A stretch of 64,000 nucleotides of DNA from an uncultured Prevotellaceae bacterium (GCA_900318775.1 ONLY01000018.1:1-64000), one strand, 5' to 3'; positions 16,646 to 24,148 are shown, numbered from the stretch's first letter. Numbers and translations are program-made. Notes: generated from the sequence alone by a model not told the origin.

Positions 16646-17218
16646 ATGAAGAATATCATCATTTTCGGTGCGCCAGGCTCTGGCAAAGGCACCTACAGCG
16701 ACGAAATCGTTGCACGTTACGGTATGGGCCACATCTCTACAGGCGATGTGCTCCGCAATGAAATCAAGAACGGTACAGAACTCGGCAATATCGCCAAAGG
16801 ATACATCGACAATGGTCAGCTCATCCCCGACGAACTGATGATTGACATCCTCGCAAAGACTTACGATGCGCTTCCAGCAGGCAAGGGCGTCATCTTCGAC
16901 GGATTCCCACGCACCATCGCACAGGCTGAAGCACTCAAGAAGATGCTCGCTGAGCGCAAGCACGACATGGGCATCATGCTCGAGCTCATCGTGGACGAAG
17001 AGACTCTTCTCGCACGTCTGCTCAACCGTGCCAAGGAGCAGGGCCGCGCTGACGACAACGAAGAGACCATCAAGAAGCGCTTCGAGGTATATCACAAGCA
17101 GACCGAGCCTCTCTCTAAGTGGTTCGAGCAGGAAGGCATCCGCAACGCATTCACTTGGAAGGGTTCCAAGGAGGTAATGCTGGGCGAAATCTTCGCATTC
17201 CTCGACACTCAAAAGTAA
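16646..17218 (+). CDS. adk: Adenylate kinase, short form
   Basis: A 190-residue enzyme converting AMP and ATP to two ADP. The P-loop is GAPGSGKGT (residues 8-16). The AMP site is HISTGDVLRNEI, and FDGFPRTIAQA is the second core motif. The LID is short (NRAKEQGRADDNEE) with no zinc cysteines, so this is the short form, about 25 residues below the long E. coli type. It lies between hpt and obg. Confidence 0.97.
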   Translation: MKNIIIFGAPGSGKGTYSDEIVARYGMGHISTGDVLRNEIKNGTELGNIAKGYIDNGQLIPDELMIDILAKTYDALPAGKGVIFDGFPRTIAQAEALKKMLAERKHDMGIMLELIVDEETLLARLLNRAKEQGRADDNEETIKKRFEVYHKQTEPLSKWFEQEGIRNAFTWKGSKEVMLGEIFAFLDTQK

Positions 17219-17240
17219 AAACAACAGAACTAAAGAATTG

Positions 17241-17312
17241 AAGAATTGAAGGGATACGCTCCTGAGGTGCAGACACATCGCGCAGCCACTTCAATCCTTC
17301 AATTCTTTTTTA
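17241..17312 (+). terminator. Possible long-loop hairpin between adk and obg
   Basis: AAGAATTGAAGG at 17241-17252 is complementary to CCTTCAATTCTT at 17296-17307, which is followed by a T-run. The loop is 43 nt, so a weak terminator or attenuator is possible. The arm also resembles the AATTGAAGAATT segments of the dispersed repeats. Confidence 0.4.
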
Positions 17313-17332
17313 TCAATATCCAATCACGACTC

Positions 17333-18520
17333 ATGGATTCCAACTTCATTGATTACGTAAAAATCTATTGCCGTTCAGGGCGCGGAGGACGTGGTTCCAC
17401 CCACATGCACCGTGCTAAGTATTTGCCTAAAGGAGGTCCCGACGGAGGTAATGGAGGTCGCGGAGGTCACGTCATTCTGCGTGGCAACCGCAACTACTGG
17501 ACATTGCTCCATCTCCGCTACGACCGTCACATCCAGGCAGAACATGGCGGCAACGGTTCCAAAAACAAATCAACAGGCAAGCAGGGCGCCAACGCTTACA
17601 TCGAAGTGCCTTGCGGCACAGCGGTTTATGATGCCGAGACCGGCGAATACATCTGCGACGTGACAGAACACGGGCAGGAAGTCATTCTGCTGCAGGGAGG
17701 ACGCGGAGGCTTAGGCAACTTCAACTTCGCCACCCCCACCAACAAGGCACCACGCTATGCACAGCCCGGCGAACCCATGCAGGAACGTTCCGTCATTCTC
17801 GAGCTGAAACTCCTGGCCGACGTAGGTCTGGTAGGCTTTCCCAATGCAGGCAAGTCCACCCTCGTCAACGCCATCTCTTCTGCAAAGCCCAAGATTGACA
17901 ACTATCCCTTCACCACCCTCGAACCCTCACTCGGCATCGTCTCCTATCGCGACGAACGCTCATTCGTCATCGCTGACATTCCAGGCATCATCGAAGGAGC
18001 CAGCGAAGGGCGCGGCCTTGGTCTCCGCTTCCTGCGCCATATCGAGCGCAACTCCCTGCTGCTCTTCATGGTGCCAGCAGACACCGAGGATATTCGCCAC
18101 GAATACGATGTGCTGCTCAACGAGCTGGCACAGTTCAATCCCGATCTGCTGTCCAAGGGACGCGTGCTCGCCATCACTAAGTGCGACCTCCTCGGACAAG
18201 ACGAGGAACTCAAGGAAATGCTCAAAGAAGGCCTTCCCGACGACATCCCCGTCGTCTTCATCAGTTCAGTGGCACACATAGGACTTCAAGAACTCAAGGA
18301 CATCCTATGGCGCGAGATGAACAGCGAGAGCAACAAAATCGCAGCCATCAACACACAGGAATCCCTCATCCATGCCACCAAGACCTTTGCCTACATGGAC
18401 GACATCGCCAACGACGATGACGAAGGCTGGGGCGACGAGGACATCCCCGAAGAGGAAGACATCGAATACCTCGACGAGGACGAGATTGAAGACCTCGAAG
18501 ACTTTGAGTATGAGGAATAA
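17333..18520 (+). CDS. obg: GTPase Obg (CgtA)
   Basis: A 395-residue ribosome-associated GTPase involved in 50S maturation and stress signalling. The glycine-rich Obg fold covers about 1-158 ([14 protein letters not shown]). The G domain has G1 [12 protein letters not shown]3 DIPGIIEGA and G4 TKCD. The C-terminus is a strongly acidic tail of Asp/Glu runs (about 350-395), as in other Bacteroidetes Obg. I start at [10 protein letters not shown] (17333); the open frame extends 29 codons upstream through the hairpin but that part is not conserved-looking. A heptamer repeat array begins 9 bp after the stop codon. Confidence 0.96.
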   Translation: MDSNFIDYVKIYCRSGRGGRGSTHMHRAKYLPKGGPDGGNGGRGGHVILRGNRNYWTLLHLRYDRHIQAEHGGNGSKNKSTGKQGANAYIEVPCGTAVYDAETGEYICDVTEHGQEVILLQGGRGGLGNFNFATPTNKAPRYAQPGEPMQERSVILELKLLADVGLVGFPNAGKSTLVNAISSAKPKIDNYPFTTLEPSLGIVSYRDERSFVIADIPGIIEGASEGRGLGLRFLRHIERNSLLLFMVPADTEDIRHEYDVLLNELAQFNPDLLSKGRVLAITKCDLLGQDEELKEMLKEGLPDDIPVVFISSVAHIGLQELKDILWREMNSESNKIAAINTQESLIHATKTFAYMDDIANDDDEGWGDEDIPEEEDIEYLDEDEIEDLEDFEYEE

Positions 18521-18529
18521 CCCAATGGC

Positions 18530-18613
18530 CAACTCTCAACTGTCAACTCTCAACTGTCAACTCTCAACTGTCAACTCTCAACTGTCAACTCTCAACTGTC
18601 AATTGTCAATTAG
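18530..18613. repeat. Heptamer array, 12 units
   Basis: Twelve contiguous 7-bp units: CAACTCT and CAACTGT alternate five times (a 14-bp higher-order unit), then CAATTGT and CAATTAG. It fills most of the obg-pgeF gap. It belongs to the dispersed heptamer family of this window. Confidence 0.95.
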
Positions 18614-18635
18614 ATAAGATTGTCAACTCTCAATC

Positions 18636-19325
18636 ATGCACATCCACCCTACCCCCTCACATATCACTGCCTTCTCCACCACGCGAGATGGCAGTGTTTC
18701 CATTTCCATACCCCAGCTCTTCATGCCGTTGCACCAGGTGCATGAAACCAAGACCGTCATCATCGACGAAGACTTTCTCCGCATGAACCCGCTCCAGCAA
18801 GCGCTGGCCCTCGACGGCGTAGATGCCCTCTCCACGAGCCTCAACGACGTCTGCATCTGCGTGCGCACCGCTGACTGCATTCCCGTCCTCCTGTGGGACG
18901 ACACCACCAATGTCGTCTCAGCTGTGCACGCTGGATGGAAAGGCACCCTCAAACGCATCGTCGGAAGCAACATCGACGTGCTCAACACCACCTTCGGCAC
19001 ACAGCCATCCCATCTCCATGCCATCATCGGTCCTGGCATTGGCCCCGACAGCTTCGAAGTGGGCGACGAAGTATACGACCTCTTTGCCCAAGCCAGCTTC
19101 CCCATGGAGAAACTCGCCAAGCGCTATCCCGACTCACGCAATCCGCAAGCAGAGAAGTGGCACATCGACCTTTGGGAATGCAACCGTCTCCAACTCATCC
19201 AAAAAGGTGTCAATCCCCAAAACATCCACGTTTCAGGCATCGACACCTACCAGCATTATGACCGCTTCTGCTCAGCCCGCCGCCACATCAACAGCAGAAT
19301 CATCAACGGCATCATGCGCCACTAA
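18636..19325 (+). CDS. pgeF: Peptidoglycan editing factor PgeF (laccase-domain, YfiH)
   Basis: A 229-residue protein of the former laccase-domain family, cytosolic, now assigned to removal of mis-incorporated residues from peptidoglycan precursors. The metal-site motifs are present in order: LHQVHET, VRTADCIPVLL, VHAGWKGTLKRI and GPGIGPDSFEVG. The C-terminal DTYQHYDRFCSARR block is also present. The start ATG is preceded by a heptamer-type sequence instead of a clear Shine-Dalgarno, which is usual in Bacteroidetes. Confidence 0.93.
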   Translation: MHIHPTPSHITAFSTTRDGSVSISIPQLFMPLHQVHETKTVIIDEDFLRMNPLQQALALDGVDALSTSLNDVCICVRTADCIPVLLWDDTTNVVSAVHAGWKGTLKRIVGSNIDVLNTTFGTQPSHLHAIIGPGIGPDSFEVGDEVYDLFAQASFPMEKLAKRYPDSRNPQAEKWHIDLWECNRLQLIQKGVNPQNIHVSGIDTYQHYDRFCSARRHINSRIINGIMRH

Positions 19326-19343
19326 TCCAGCAAGAGCCATTCA

Positions 19344-19480
19344 AGGCTCTTAGGTGCTTTTATTGCTGCGCAAGAACCTTTAGCTCGACGAAGTCAAATC
19401 ATATAAAATCTTGTTTAAATCTGGGGGCAAAGCCCAGAAATAGGCTAACATAAGGTCAAGAATTAGAGAATTATAGAATT
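19344..19480 (-). repeat. Dispersed long module, inverted copy
   Basis: Read on the minus strand, this copy matches 22830-22931 and 59783-59898: AATTCTCTAATTCTTGACC, then a CTGGG/CCCAG hairpin, then the segment ending CCTAAGAGCC. A 19-bp block beginning GACTTCGTCG interrupts this copy. The terminal GAGCC/GGCTC hairpin has its own loop sequence here. Confidence 0.9.
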
Positions 19481-19495
19481 TTCCTCCTCCCTTAG

Positions 19496-19572
19496 ACATT
19501 AGACATTAGACATTAGACTTCAGACATCTCACCTCTCAACTCTCACCTGTCAACTGTCAACTATCAACTATC
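19496..19572. repeat. Heptamer array with drifting unit
   Basis: About eleven contiguous heptamers change gradually from GACATTA through GACATCT, CACCTCT and CAACTCT to CAACTGT and CAACTAT without loss of register. This shows that the GACATTA and CAACTGT families are one family. Confidence 0.9.
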
Positions 19573-19760
19573 CCTTTCGTCCCCGCCACCTGGCTCGAAC
19601 CCCTGGAGGAATATAATTAATGAAAAATTAATGTTCCAATTAACGGCAAATTAATGTTGAATAAACATATAATTATCATCTAATCACTCCATATAATTAA
19701 TCATTAAACTGCTGACCGAGTATGACAAGAAAGACATCAGACATCTCACCTCCTCCCTTA
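19573..19760. other. AT-rich island between heptamer arrays
   Basis: No gene is seen. ATATAATTAAT occurs at 19611-19621 and again at 19691-19701, and AAATTAATGTT at 19625-19635 and 19648-19658. A tRNA T-arm-like string GGTTCGAGCC lies on the minus strand near 19590, but the stem does not pair. The island interrupts two heptamer arrays. Confidence 0.5.
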
Positions 19761-19872
19761 GACATTTGACTTTTGACATTGGACATTAGACTTTTGACAT
19801 TAGACATTAGACTTTTGACATTAGACATTAGACTTTTGACATTAGACATTAGACATTAGACCTCTCAACTGT
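19761..19872. repeat. Heptamer array, 16 units with 21-bp higher order
   Basis: Sixteen contiguous 7-bp units, mostly GACATTA and GACTTTT. GACTTTT-GACATTA-GACATTA repeats three times, giving a 21-bp superperiod. The last units (GACCTCT, CAACTGT) run into the 3' end of the adjacent HAD gene. Confidence 0.95.
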
Positions 19873-20668
19873 CAATTAACACCCCTCTCACCTTCTCCCA
19901 CTCATCACAAAACTCCTGCATCGAGTGGAACAGCAGATTCGCCCCTTGGCTCAGCAGCTCCTCGTCAGGCAGAGGCCCCGTGTTCACAGCAATCGTGAAC
20001 ACCCCGGCAGCCACACCAGCCGCCACGCCCAGCGGTGCATTCTCCACCACAATAAAATGATTAGGAGCCAACTCACCGCATAGCCTCCCCTCGCCCTTCA
20101 CGCGAGAAGAGTCAGAAGAGAGAAACCTCTTATACTTCTCCATCCCCATCAGATACGGCTCCGGATTCGGCTTTCCATACTTCACATCAAAAGCCGTCAC
20201 CATCAGTTCCCGCTTGAAGACATCCGGGAAATTCCGGTTCAGACGCTCCAGCAGCGTCCTCTGTCCGCTGCCCGTCACCACCATCGGCACCACCCCGCTC
20301 TCCTTCACCTTGCAGAGCAGTTCATACGCTCCCGGCATCCTCTCCGCCTTCGGACACCGATTAAATAAGTCGCTCTTATACTGATAGATACGTTCGATTT
20401 CCTCCTCCGTCGCATCATATCCACGCTGACGTTGTGAGACGATATTGATAGTGCCAGCGCCCGTGCGTCCCTCATGCATATAAGCCTCCCATTCAGGCAA
20501 GTCCAGTCCGAAATGCGCCATCGTCTCGTGCCAGCACTTCGCATGATTCTTCATCGAGTCAAACAGTACCCCATCCATATCAAACATAGCAGCCCTCAGC
20601 GCCATCCGTTCATATCCATGCGCTGTCAGATACTGCTTCACCGCCATTTCAATATCTTTTCTTTCCAT
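19865..20668 (-). CDS. HAD hydrolase, beta-phosphoglucomutase-like
   Basis: A 267-residue HAD protein of the phosphoglucomutase/phosphatase group. Motif I MFDMDGVLFDSM is near residue 28, followed by an alpha-helical cap. Motif II is VVTGSGQ, motif III KYGKPNPEPYL and motif IV VVENAPLGVAAGVAAG. A 20-residue N-terminal extension precedes motif I. The last codons (ending Leu-Ile-Asp-Ser-stop) are read from the heptamer repeat, so the C-terminus appears to have been set by the array. The substrate is unknown. Confidence 0.88.
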   Translation of the reverse strand: MERKDIEMAVKQYLTAHGYERMALRAAMFDMDGVLFDSMKNHAKCWHETMAHFGLDLPEWEAYMHEGRTGAGTINIVSQRQRGYDATEEEIERIYQYKSDLFNRCPKAERMPGAYELLCKVKESGVVPMVVTGSGQRTLLERLNRNFPDVFKRELMVTAFDVKYGKPNPEPYLMGMEKYKRFLSSDSSRVKGEGRLCGELAPNHFIVVENAPLGVAAGVAAGVFTIAVNTGPLPDEELLSQGANLLFHSMQEFCDEWEKVRGVLIDS

Positions 20669-20697
20669 CTTTTTACCTTTCCACCTGCAAAGGTACG

Positions 20698-20705
20698 AAT
20701 ACTTT
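20698..20705 (-). promoter_or_regulatory. -7 element of HAD gene
   Basis: TACCTTTG on the minus strand lies 30 bp before the start codon. Confidence 0.65.
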
Positions 20706-21133
20706 TTGACACCGTCGCAACAATATCCGAAAAGGAGTGATTAGGTAAGAATTTCACGATTTCACAATTTCACAATTTCACGATTTCACAATTCAAAAGG
20801 AGGAAGGCTACACACCATCCTCCTTGAACATGACAAATCTTTCGAAAGCTTTTCCAAACAGCGCCAAGGCTTCAAAAGACTGGCACTGAAACACGAAACA
20901 CAGCGGAAACACAATCAAGTCAACAAATGTCCTTGCATAATCCTTCAAAAAAGGTACGCGCTGCATACACAATGTTTTATCCACAATCTTAACACGACAA
21001 ACCCAAGGAACACTAAAGGAACACTAAAGGAACACCATGATAGGTAAATGAGAATTGGACATGGGTGTTAACTGGTGAGCAGAAACTTTTGCAACTTTCA
21101 TTTTTCCACACAGATAACACGGAAATCACTCTC
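20706..21133. other. Gene-free gap with octamer repeat and hairpin
   Basis: No coding sequence is supported. The gap holds an octamer array (20751-20794), a short inverted repeat AAGGAGGA/TCCTCCTT (20797-20804 and 20818-20825), a single consensus DnaA box TTATCCACA at 20977-20985 and three near-tandem copies of AAGGAACACTA around 21005-21035. Confidence 0.6.
20751..20794. repeat. Octamer array TTTCACRA
   Basis: About five units alternating TTTCACGA and TTTCACAA. The same octamer family occurs at 23103, 48194, 55520 and 60033. Confidence 0.9.
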
Positions 21134-21304
21134 CTACTCCCAGGAGGCAATGGGTGACTCGTTGATGTAGTTCTTGGTGGACATGTCGTAGTAGAGGGCT
21201 TCGAGTTCCTGGAGGGTGAGGCGCTCAACAGAGTGCTCGATGATGCGGATGAGCTCGTCACGGCGCTGCTCTTCCGACTGATAGTTTGTGACGAAGTATG
21301 ACAT
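21134..21304 (-). CDS. Small conserved-looking protein of unknown function
   Basis: A 56-residue, acidic, soluble, helical protein beginning MSYFVTNYQSEEQRRDEL and ending SPIASWE. I do not recognise a family. The frame is open up to 21361, but the -7 element at 21334-21341 lies in that stretch, so the start at 21304 is preferred. A short helix with LTLQELEALYYDMSTKNY suggests a protein-interaction role at most. It is divergent from the DUF4250 gene. Confidence 0.65.
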   Translation of the reverse strand: MSYFVTNYQSEEQRRDELIRIIEHSVERLTLQELEALYYDMSTKNYINESPIASWE

Positions 21305-21333
21305 GGGGGTGATGTTTATGATGTTTTGAGCCA

Positions 21334-21341
21334 CAAAGATA
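21334..21341 (-). promoter_or_regulatory. -7 element of 56-residue protein gene
   Basis: TATCTTTG on the minus strand lies 30 bp before the chosen start at 21304. Confidence 0.65.
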
Positions 21342-21395
21342 GGGGTTTTCGCTGATTTCAAGGGTTGTGATGGGGGAAACTTCTGAAAAAGGACG

Positions 21396-21403
21396 TAATT
21401 TTG
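21396..21403 (+). promoter_or_regulatory. -7 element of DUF4250 gene
   Basis: TAATTTTG on the plus strand lies 22 bp before the ATG at 21425. It overlaps the upstream in-frame ATG at 21401, which argues against that start. Confidence 0.6.
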
Positions 21404-21424
21404 CAGAAAATTACTGATAAGACT

Positions 21425-21613
21425 ATGGACAGATTACCGAAAGACCCTTTCATGCTGGTGTCGAGCATCAACATGCTGCTGAGAGATGGAGAATTTGACT
21501 CGCTGGAGGAATTGTGCGCCTATTTCGACCGAGAGGTGGAGGATGTGAAGGCTGAACTGCTGAGGAACGGCTACGCCTATAACGAGGAGCAGAAGCAGGT
21601 GCGACCCAACTGA
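21425..21613 (+). CDS. DUF4250 family small protein
   Basis: A 62-residue protein that matches the DUF4250 pattern: MDRLPKDPFMLVSSINMLLRD at the N-terminus, then SLEELCAYFDRE and LLRNGYAYNEEQKQ. The family is small, cytosolic and uncharacterised; the pattern resembles a short helix-turn-helix-like fold, which is only inference. The start at Met9 of the open frame is chosen because the family begins at MDRLPKDP and the promoter lies just upstream. A strong terminator follows. Confidence 0.85.
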   Translation: MDRLPKDPFMLVSSINMLLRDGEFDSLEELCAYFDREVEDVKAELLRNGYAYNEEQKQVRPN

Positions 21614-21632
21614 GTGAACTGAACAAAAAGCT

Positions 21633-21675
21633 AAAGCCCATCGCCTGACGATTCAGCGCGATGGGCTTTTGTTTT
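21633..21675. terminator. Bidirectional terminator after DUF4250 gene
   Basis: AAGCCCATCGC (21634-21644) pairs perfectly with GCGATGGGCTT (21658-21668) and is followed by TTGTTTT. On the minus strand the hairpin is followed by TAGCTTTTTG, so it can also serve the converging gene. Confidence 0.9.
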
Positions 21676-21695
21676 GTCTTGGGGGGAGATGAAGG

Positions 21696-22433
21696 CTATC
21701 CGATGAGCTTCAGCAGCTGGCGCTCGGAAGCTTGGGGCAGCAGCTGGCGGAAGTGGGCATGAAGCCGCTCAAAGGACTCTTGCGGCGTGCGCTCGCATTG
21801 GCACGCTTCTTTGCCGTAGAGCTGCTCTGGCGTGGTGAGCAATGACCACCCCCAGCCATATTCGCGGTTGTGGCGGTCGCGCGGATAGACGAAGTCTTCT
21901 GTGACGATGTAGCACCCCATCTGCAGGCGTGTGACATAGGCATCGAACTTGCCGCGCATGTTCTTGCCCGTGAAGTCGCACAGGCTGCGGAGCTGACGGG
22001 TAATCAGGCTCCCCTGCTCCCAGAGCGTGGAGAGGATGACGTCCTCGATGCTCCCTTCGGCAGGCCTTGGGTGCTGGCTGCGGCGGTAGTTGATGAAGTC
22101 GGGCCACCACTCTTTGCTGATGAATCCAGCCTTCTTGTCGAAGAACTTGCCATACACGCATCTGCCTTCGGTGATGACGGTGCCTTTCCACTTCCACAAG
22201 GGCCAGTCCCATCCGCCATCGGGAAACACAACATAACGACAGTCTTCATCTACCAGCTCCTCGGCTGAATAGCCTGCTATGCCGCTATTCAGCAAGGGCA
22301 GGAAGCCTATCTCGTGTATCAGCTCCATGAGCTGCACGTCTGTATGTATCTCTGCTTGTATCATGTCTGCCTTTTCTTTCATCTGCATTCTTTGTAACGC
22401 TTTTTGTCCTTGAATTATTGCTTTGGGGCACAC
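21696..22433 (-). CDS. AlkZ-related/uncharacterised protein
   Basis: A 245-residue soluble protein. From memory of Bacteroidetes proteins it resembles those labelled AlkZ-related (winged-helix DNA glycosylase-like), but it lacks enough landmarks to claim glycosylase activity. Visible features are a Trp-rich block (WDWPLWKWKG), SLITRQLRSLCDFTGKNMRGKFDAYVTRLQ, which reads like a winged-helix segment, and YGWGWSLLTTPEQLYG near the C-terminus. Met18 (22382) is a possible later start; no -7 element was found to decide. It converges with the DUF4250 gene. Confidence 0.6.
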   Translation of the reverse strand: MCPKAIIQGQKALQRMQMKEKADMIQAEIHTDVQLMELIHEIGFLPLLNSGIAGYSAEELVDEDCRYVVFPDGGWDWPLWKWKGTVITEGRCVYGKFFDKKAGFISKEWWPDFINYRRSQHPRPAEGSIEDVILSTLWEQGSLITRQLRSLCDFTGKNMRGKFDAYVTRLQMGCYIVTEDFVYPRDRHNREYGWGWSLLTTPEQLYGKEACQCERTPQESFERLHAHFRQLLPQASERQLLKLIG

Positions 22434-22671
22434 GAACCTTTATTGGGACGAAAGGATGAAGACGATTAATTGCTGCCTACTGCAGCTATCTTTTTTATAT
22501 CCTACGGATAGAGATCTATCAAAATCTATTAAAAAAAATCTTGGGGCAGAGCCCAGAAATAGAGGAGCCTTGGCGCGGCTTTATTTAATTGACAATTGAT
22601 AGTTGATAATTAGCTTCGCTGAGGTTTGGGCGCGACCTTATCAAATTGACAGTTGACAGTTGACAATTGAC
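22434..22671. repeat. Repeat-rich gap upstream of core II
   Basis: No gene is seen. Minus-strand 22535-22560 is a shortened relative of the long module: GGGC/GCCC hairpin followed by AAGATTTTTTTT, which looks like an intrinsic terminator. Heptamer runs of the TTGACAA/TTGATAG type occupy 22588-22612 and 22645-22675. Confidence 0.75.
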
Positions 22672-22715
22672 AGTTTGCTTGACTCTGCTCTCGCTGCTAC
22701 AAACGTTGATAATTG
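22672..22715 (+). repeat. Core II dispersed repeat (44 bp), copy 1
   Basis: The 44-bp block from AGTTTGCTTGAC to GTTGATAATTG differs by one base from the reverse complement of 48281-48324. Heptamer arrays adjoin it on both sides. Confidence 0.92.
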
Positions 22716-23141
22716 ACAATTAGCCATGCGGGGTGTATGTTGAGGTGAGAGGTGGGATGTCTGAAGGCTGATGTCTAAGGTCTAAGGTCAAATGTCAAAT
22801 GTCTAAGGGAGGAGAAAATTCTCAAATTCTCTAATTCTTGACCTTATGTTAGCCTATTTCTGGGCTTTGCCCCCAGATTTAAACAAGATTTTATATGATT
22901 TCTTGCGAAGCAATAAAAGCGCCTAAGAGCCGTCCGAAGCTCCCATTCGTGCCATTCGTACCATTCGTGGGCGTTCCATTTTTCGTGTTCGTTACAATTC
23001 GTCTTCGTCCTTTCGTTTTCGTCCCAATCAACATACCGCTTCGCGATGATTAAACAGATTGAGCAGATTCGCCGCCTTCTGCGGCACAGAAAAAGGCAAT
23101 CTAGTGAAATTGTGAAATCGTGAAATTGTGAAATCGTGAAT
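22715..23141 (+). repeat. Long mosaic repeat, copy A
   Basis: About 425 bp almost identical to 59567-60069. In order it holds CCATGCGGGG, a heptamer run (GATGTCT/AAGGTCT/AATGTCA types), the ATTCTCTAATTCTTGACC module with its CTGGG/CCCAG hairpin, the GAGC/GCTC hairpin, three CCATTCGTR nonamers, a conserved block ending near 23100, and a GTGAAATY octamer array. No protein-coding capacity is convincing. Confidence 0.92.
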
Positions 23142-23199
23142 TTCTGCGAAAGCGCAAGCGATAACGAACCCACGGCTTCTCATCCACTTCCCTCATAAC

Positions 23200-23232
23200 G
23201 CAAGAAAGAGCCACTTGCGTGACTCTTTCTTT
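23200..23232 (-). terminator. Terminator of the tRNA cluster
   Basis: On the minus strand GAAAGAGTCAC pairs with GTGGCTCTTTC (one G-T pair) over a GCAA tetraloop, immediately after tRNA-Ser. No long T-run follows, but the hairpin is strong and well placed. Confidence 0.7.
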
Positions 23233-23233
23233 G

Positions 23234-23318
23234 CGGAGGGAGAGGGATTCGAACCCCCGGTGCCTCTCAGCACGACGGTTTTCAAGACCGTTGTAATCGA
23301 CCACTCTACCATCCCTCC
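23234..23318 (-). tRNA. tRNA-Ser(TGA)
   Basis: An 85-nt class II tRNA with a 7-bp acceptor GGAGGGA, anticodon loop CTTGAAA (TGA) and a long variable arm. CCA is not encoded. It is the last gene of the minus-strand cluster. Confidence 0.95.
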
Positions 23319-23361
23319 TAAAATGAAAGGGATTTTGATGTTGTCTCAATCCCTTTCTTCG

Positions 23362-23434
23362 TACGCCCTCAGGGGCTCGAACCCTGGACCCATTGATTAA
23401 GAGTCAATTGCTCTACCAACTGAGCTAAGGACGC
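23362..23434 (-). tRNA. tRNA-Lys(CTT)
   Basis: A 73-nt cloverleaf with anticodon loop CTCTTAA and T-loop GTTCGAG. The acceptor GCGTCCT/AGGGCGT includes two G-T pairs. Confidence 0.93.
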
Positions 23435-23447
23435 ATCTTATGTTTTG

Positions 23448-23521
23448 CGCTTCAGGATGGGCTTGAACCAACGACCCCATGATTAACAGTCATGTGCTCT
23501 AACCAACTGAGCTACTGAAGC
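23448..23521 (-). tRNA. tRNA-Asn(GTT)
   Basis: A 74-nt cloverleaf with acceptor GCTTCAG/CTGAAGC, anticodon loop CTGTTAA and discriminator G. Confidence 0.95.
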
Positions 23522-23535
23522 ATTGTTTCCTTGTG

Positions 23536-23617
23536 TGAAGAGGAGGAGACTCGAACTCCCACGGGCTGAGCCCACTACCCCCTCAAAGTAGCGCGTCTAC
23601 CATTCCGCCACCTCTCC
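23536..23617 (-). tRNA. tRNA-Leu(GAG)
   Basis: An 82-nt class II tRNA with acceptor GGAGAGG/CCTCTTC, anticodon loop TTGAGGG and discriminator A, plus a long variable arm. Confidence 0.93.
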
Positions 23618-23659
23618 ATGAAGGATTTTATGTGTTGCCATCGGAAGTTCCGATTTTAG

Positions 23660-23732
23660 AGCGGAAGACGGGGCTCAAACCCGCGACCCCCAGCTTGGAA
23701 GGCTAGTGCTCTATCAACTGAGCTACTTCCGC
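23660..23732 (-). tRNA. tRNA-Gly(TCC)
   Basis: A 73-nt cloverleaf with acceptor GCGGAAG/CTTCCGC, anticodon loop CTTCCAA and discriminator T. Confidence 0.95.
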
Positions 23733-23748
23733 GACATCTCCTCATTCG

Positions 23749-23831
23749 TGGGCAGGGACGGATTCGAACCGCCGAAGCCGTAAGGCAACAGATTTACAGT
23801 CTGCCCGTTTTAACCACTTACCTACCTACCC
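23749..23831 (-). tRNA. tRNA-Tyr(GTA)
   Basis: An 83-nt class II tRNA with acceptor GGGTAGG/CCTGCCC, anticodon loop CTGTAAA and a long variable arm. Confidence 0.94.
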
Positions 23832-23864
23832 AAGCTTTAGTATTGCTACTATCGCTATCCAAAG

Positions 23865-23938
23865 TGACTCGCACAGGATTCAAACCTGTAACCTTTTGAT
23901 CCGTAGTCAAATGCTCTATTCAGTTGAGCTAGCGAGCC
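23865..23938 (-). tRNA. tRNA-Arg(ACG)
   Basis: A 74-nt cloverleaf with acceptor GGCTCGC/GCGAGTC and anticodon loop CTACGGA. The A34 is expected to be edited to inosine. Confidence 0.95.
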
Positions 23939-23953
23939 ATTGTTTCCGATTTT

Positions 23954-23961
23954 CAAAGATA
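23954..23961 (-). promoter_or_regulatory. -7 element of tRNA-Arg to tRNA-Ser cluster
   Basis: TATCTTTG on the minus strand lies 16 bp before the tRNA-Arg gene and could drive all seven downstream tRNAs. Confidence 0.7.
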
Positions 23962-23999
23962 TGAGCTTTCACCCTTTGTGTAGGTCAGACAGACTTCTT

Positions 24000-24087
24000 A
24001 ACGAACCGTCATCTCCACTTTTTTGTGGGCGCTGACGGAGTGTTTTCAACGAACCGTCATCTCCACTATTTCGTGGGCGCTGACGGA
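24000..24087. repeat. 40-bp direct repeat containing the tRNA-Val 3' end
   Basis: Two 40-bp copies (24000-24039 and 24048-24087), identical except for two bases, have a 48-bp period. Each includes the last 14 nt of the tRNA-Val gene plus 26 bp of downstream sequence. Only the second copy is joined to the rest of the tRNA. Confidence 0.9.
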
Positions 24088-24148
24088 TTCGAACCGCCGA
24101 CCCTCTGCTTGTAAGGCAGACGCTCTGAACCAGCTGAGCTAAGCGCCC
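24074..24148 (-). tRNA. tRNA-Val(TAC)
   Basis: A 75-nt cloverleaf with acceptor GGGCGCT/AGCGCCC, anticodon loop CTTACAA and discriminator A. It has its own -7 element upstream. Confidence 0.95.

Noticed and set aside
19578..19609. tRNA 3'-end-like string (minus-strand GGTTCGAGCC)
   Set aside because: The flanking bases do not form a T-stem and no acceptor, anticodon or D-arm is present; treated as chance similarity.
20977..20985. Consensus DnaA box TTATCCACA
   Set aside because: Only one perfect box is seen, with one weaker relative near 21100, and no AT-rich unwinding element or dnaA/dnaN gene; not enough to call a replication origin.
22844..23349. Two minus-strand frames of 109 and 82 codons over mosaic repeat copy A and tRNA-Ser
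   Set aside because: They run through repeats and a tRNA gene, and the equivalent frame in copy B differs by indels; no coding signal.
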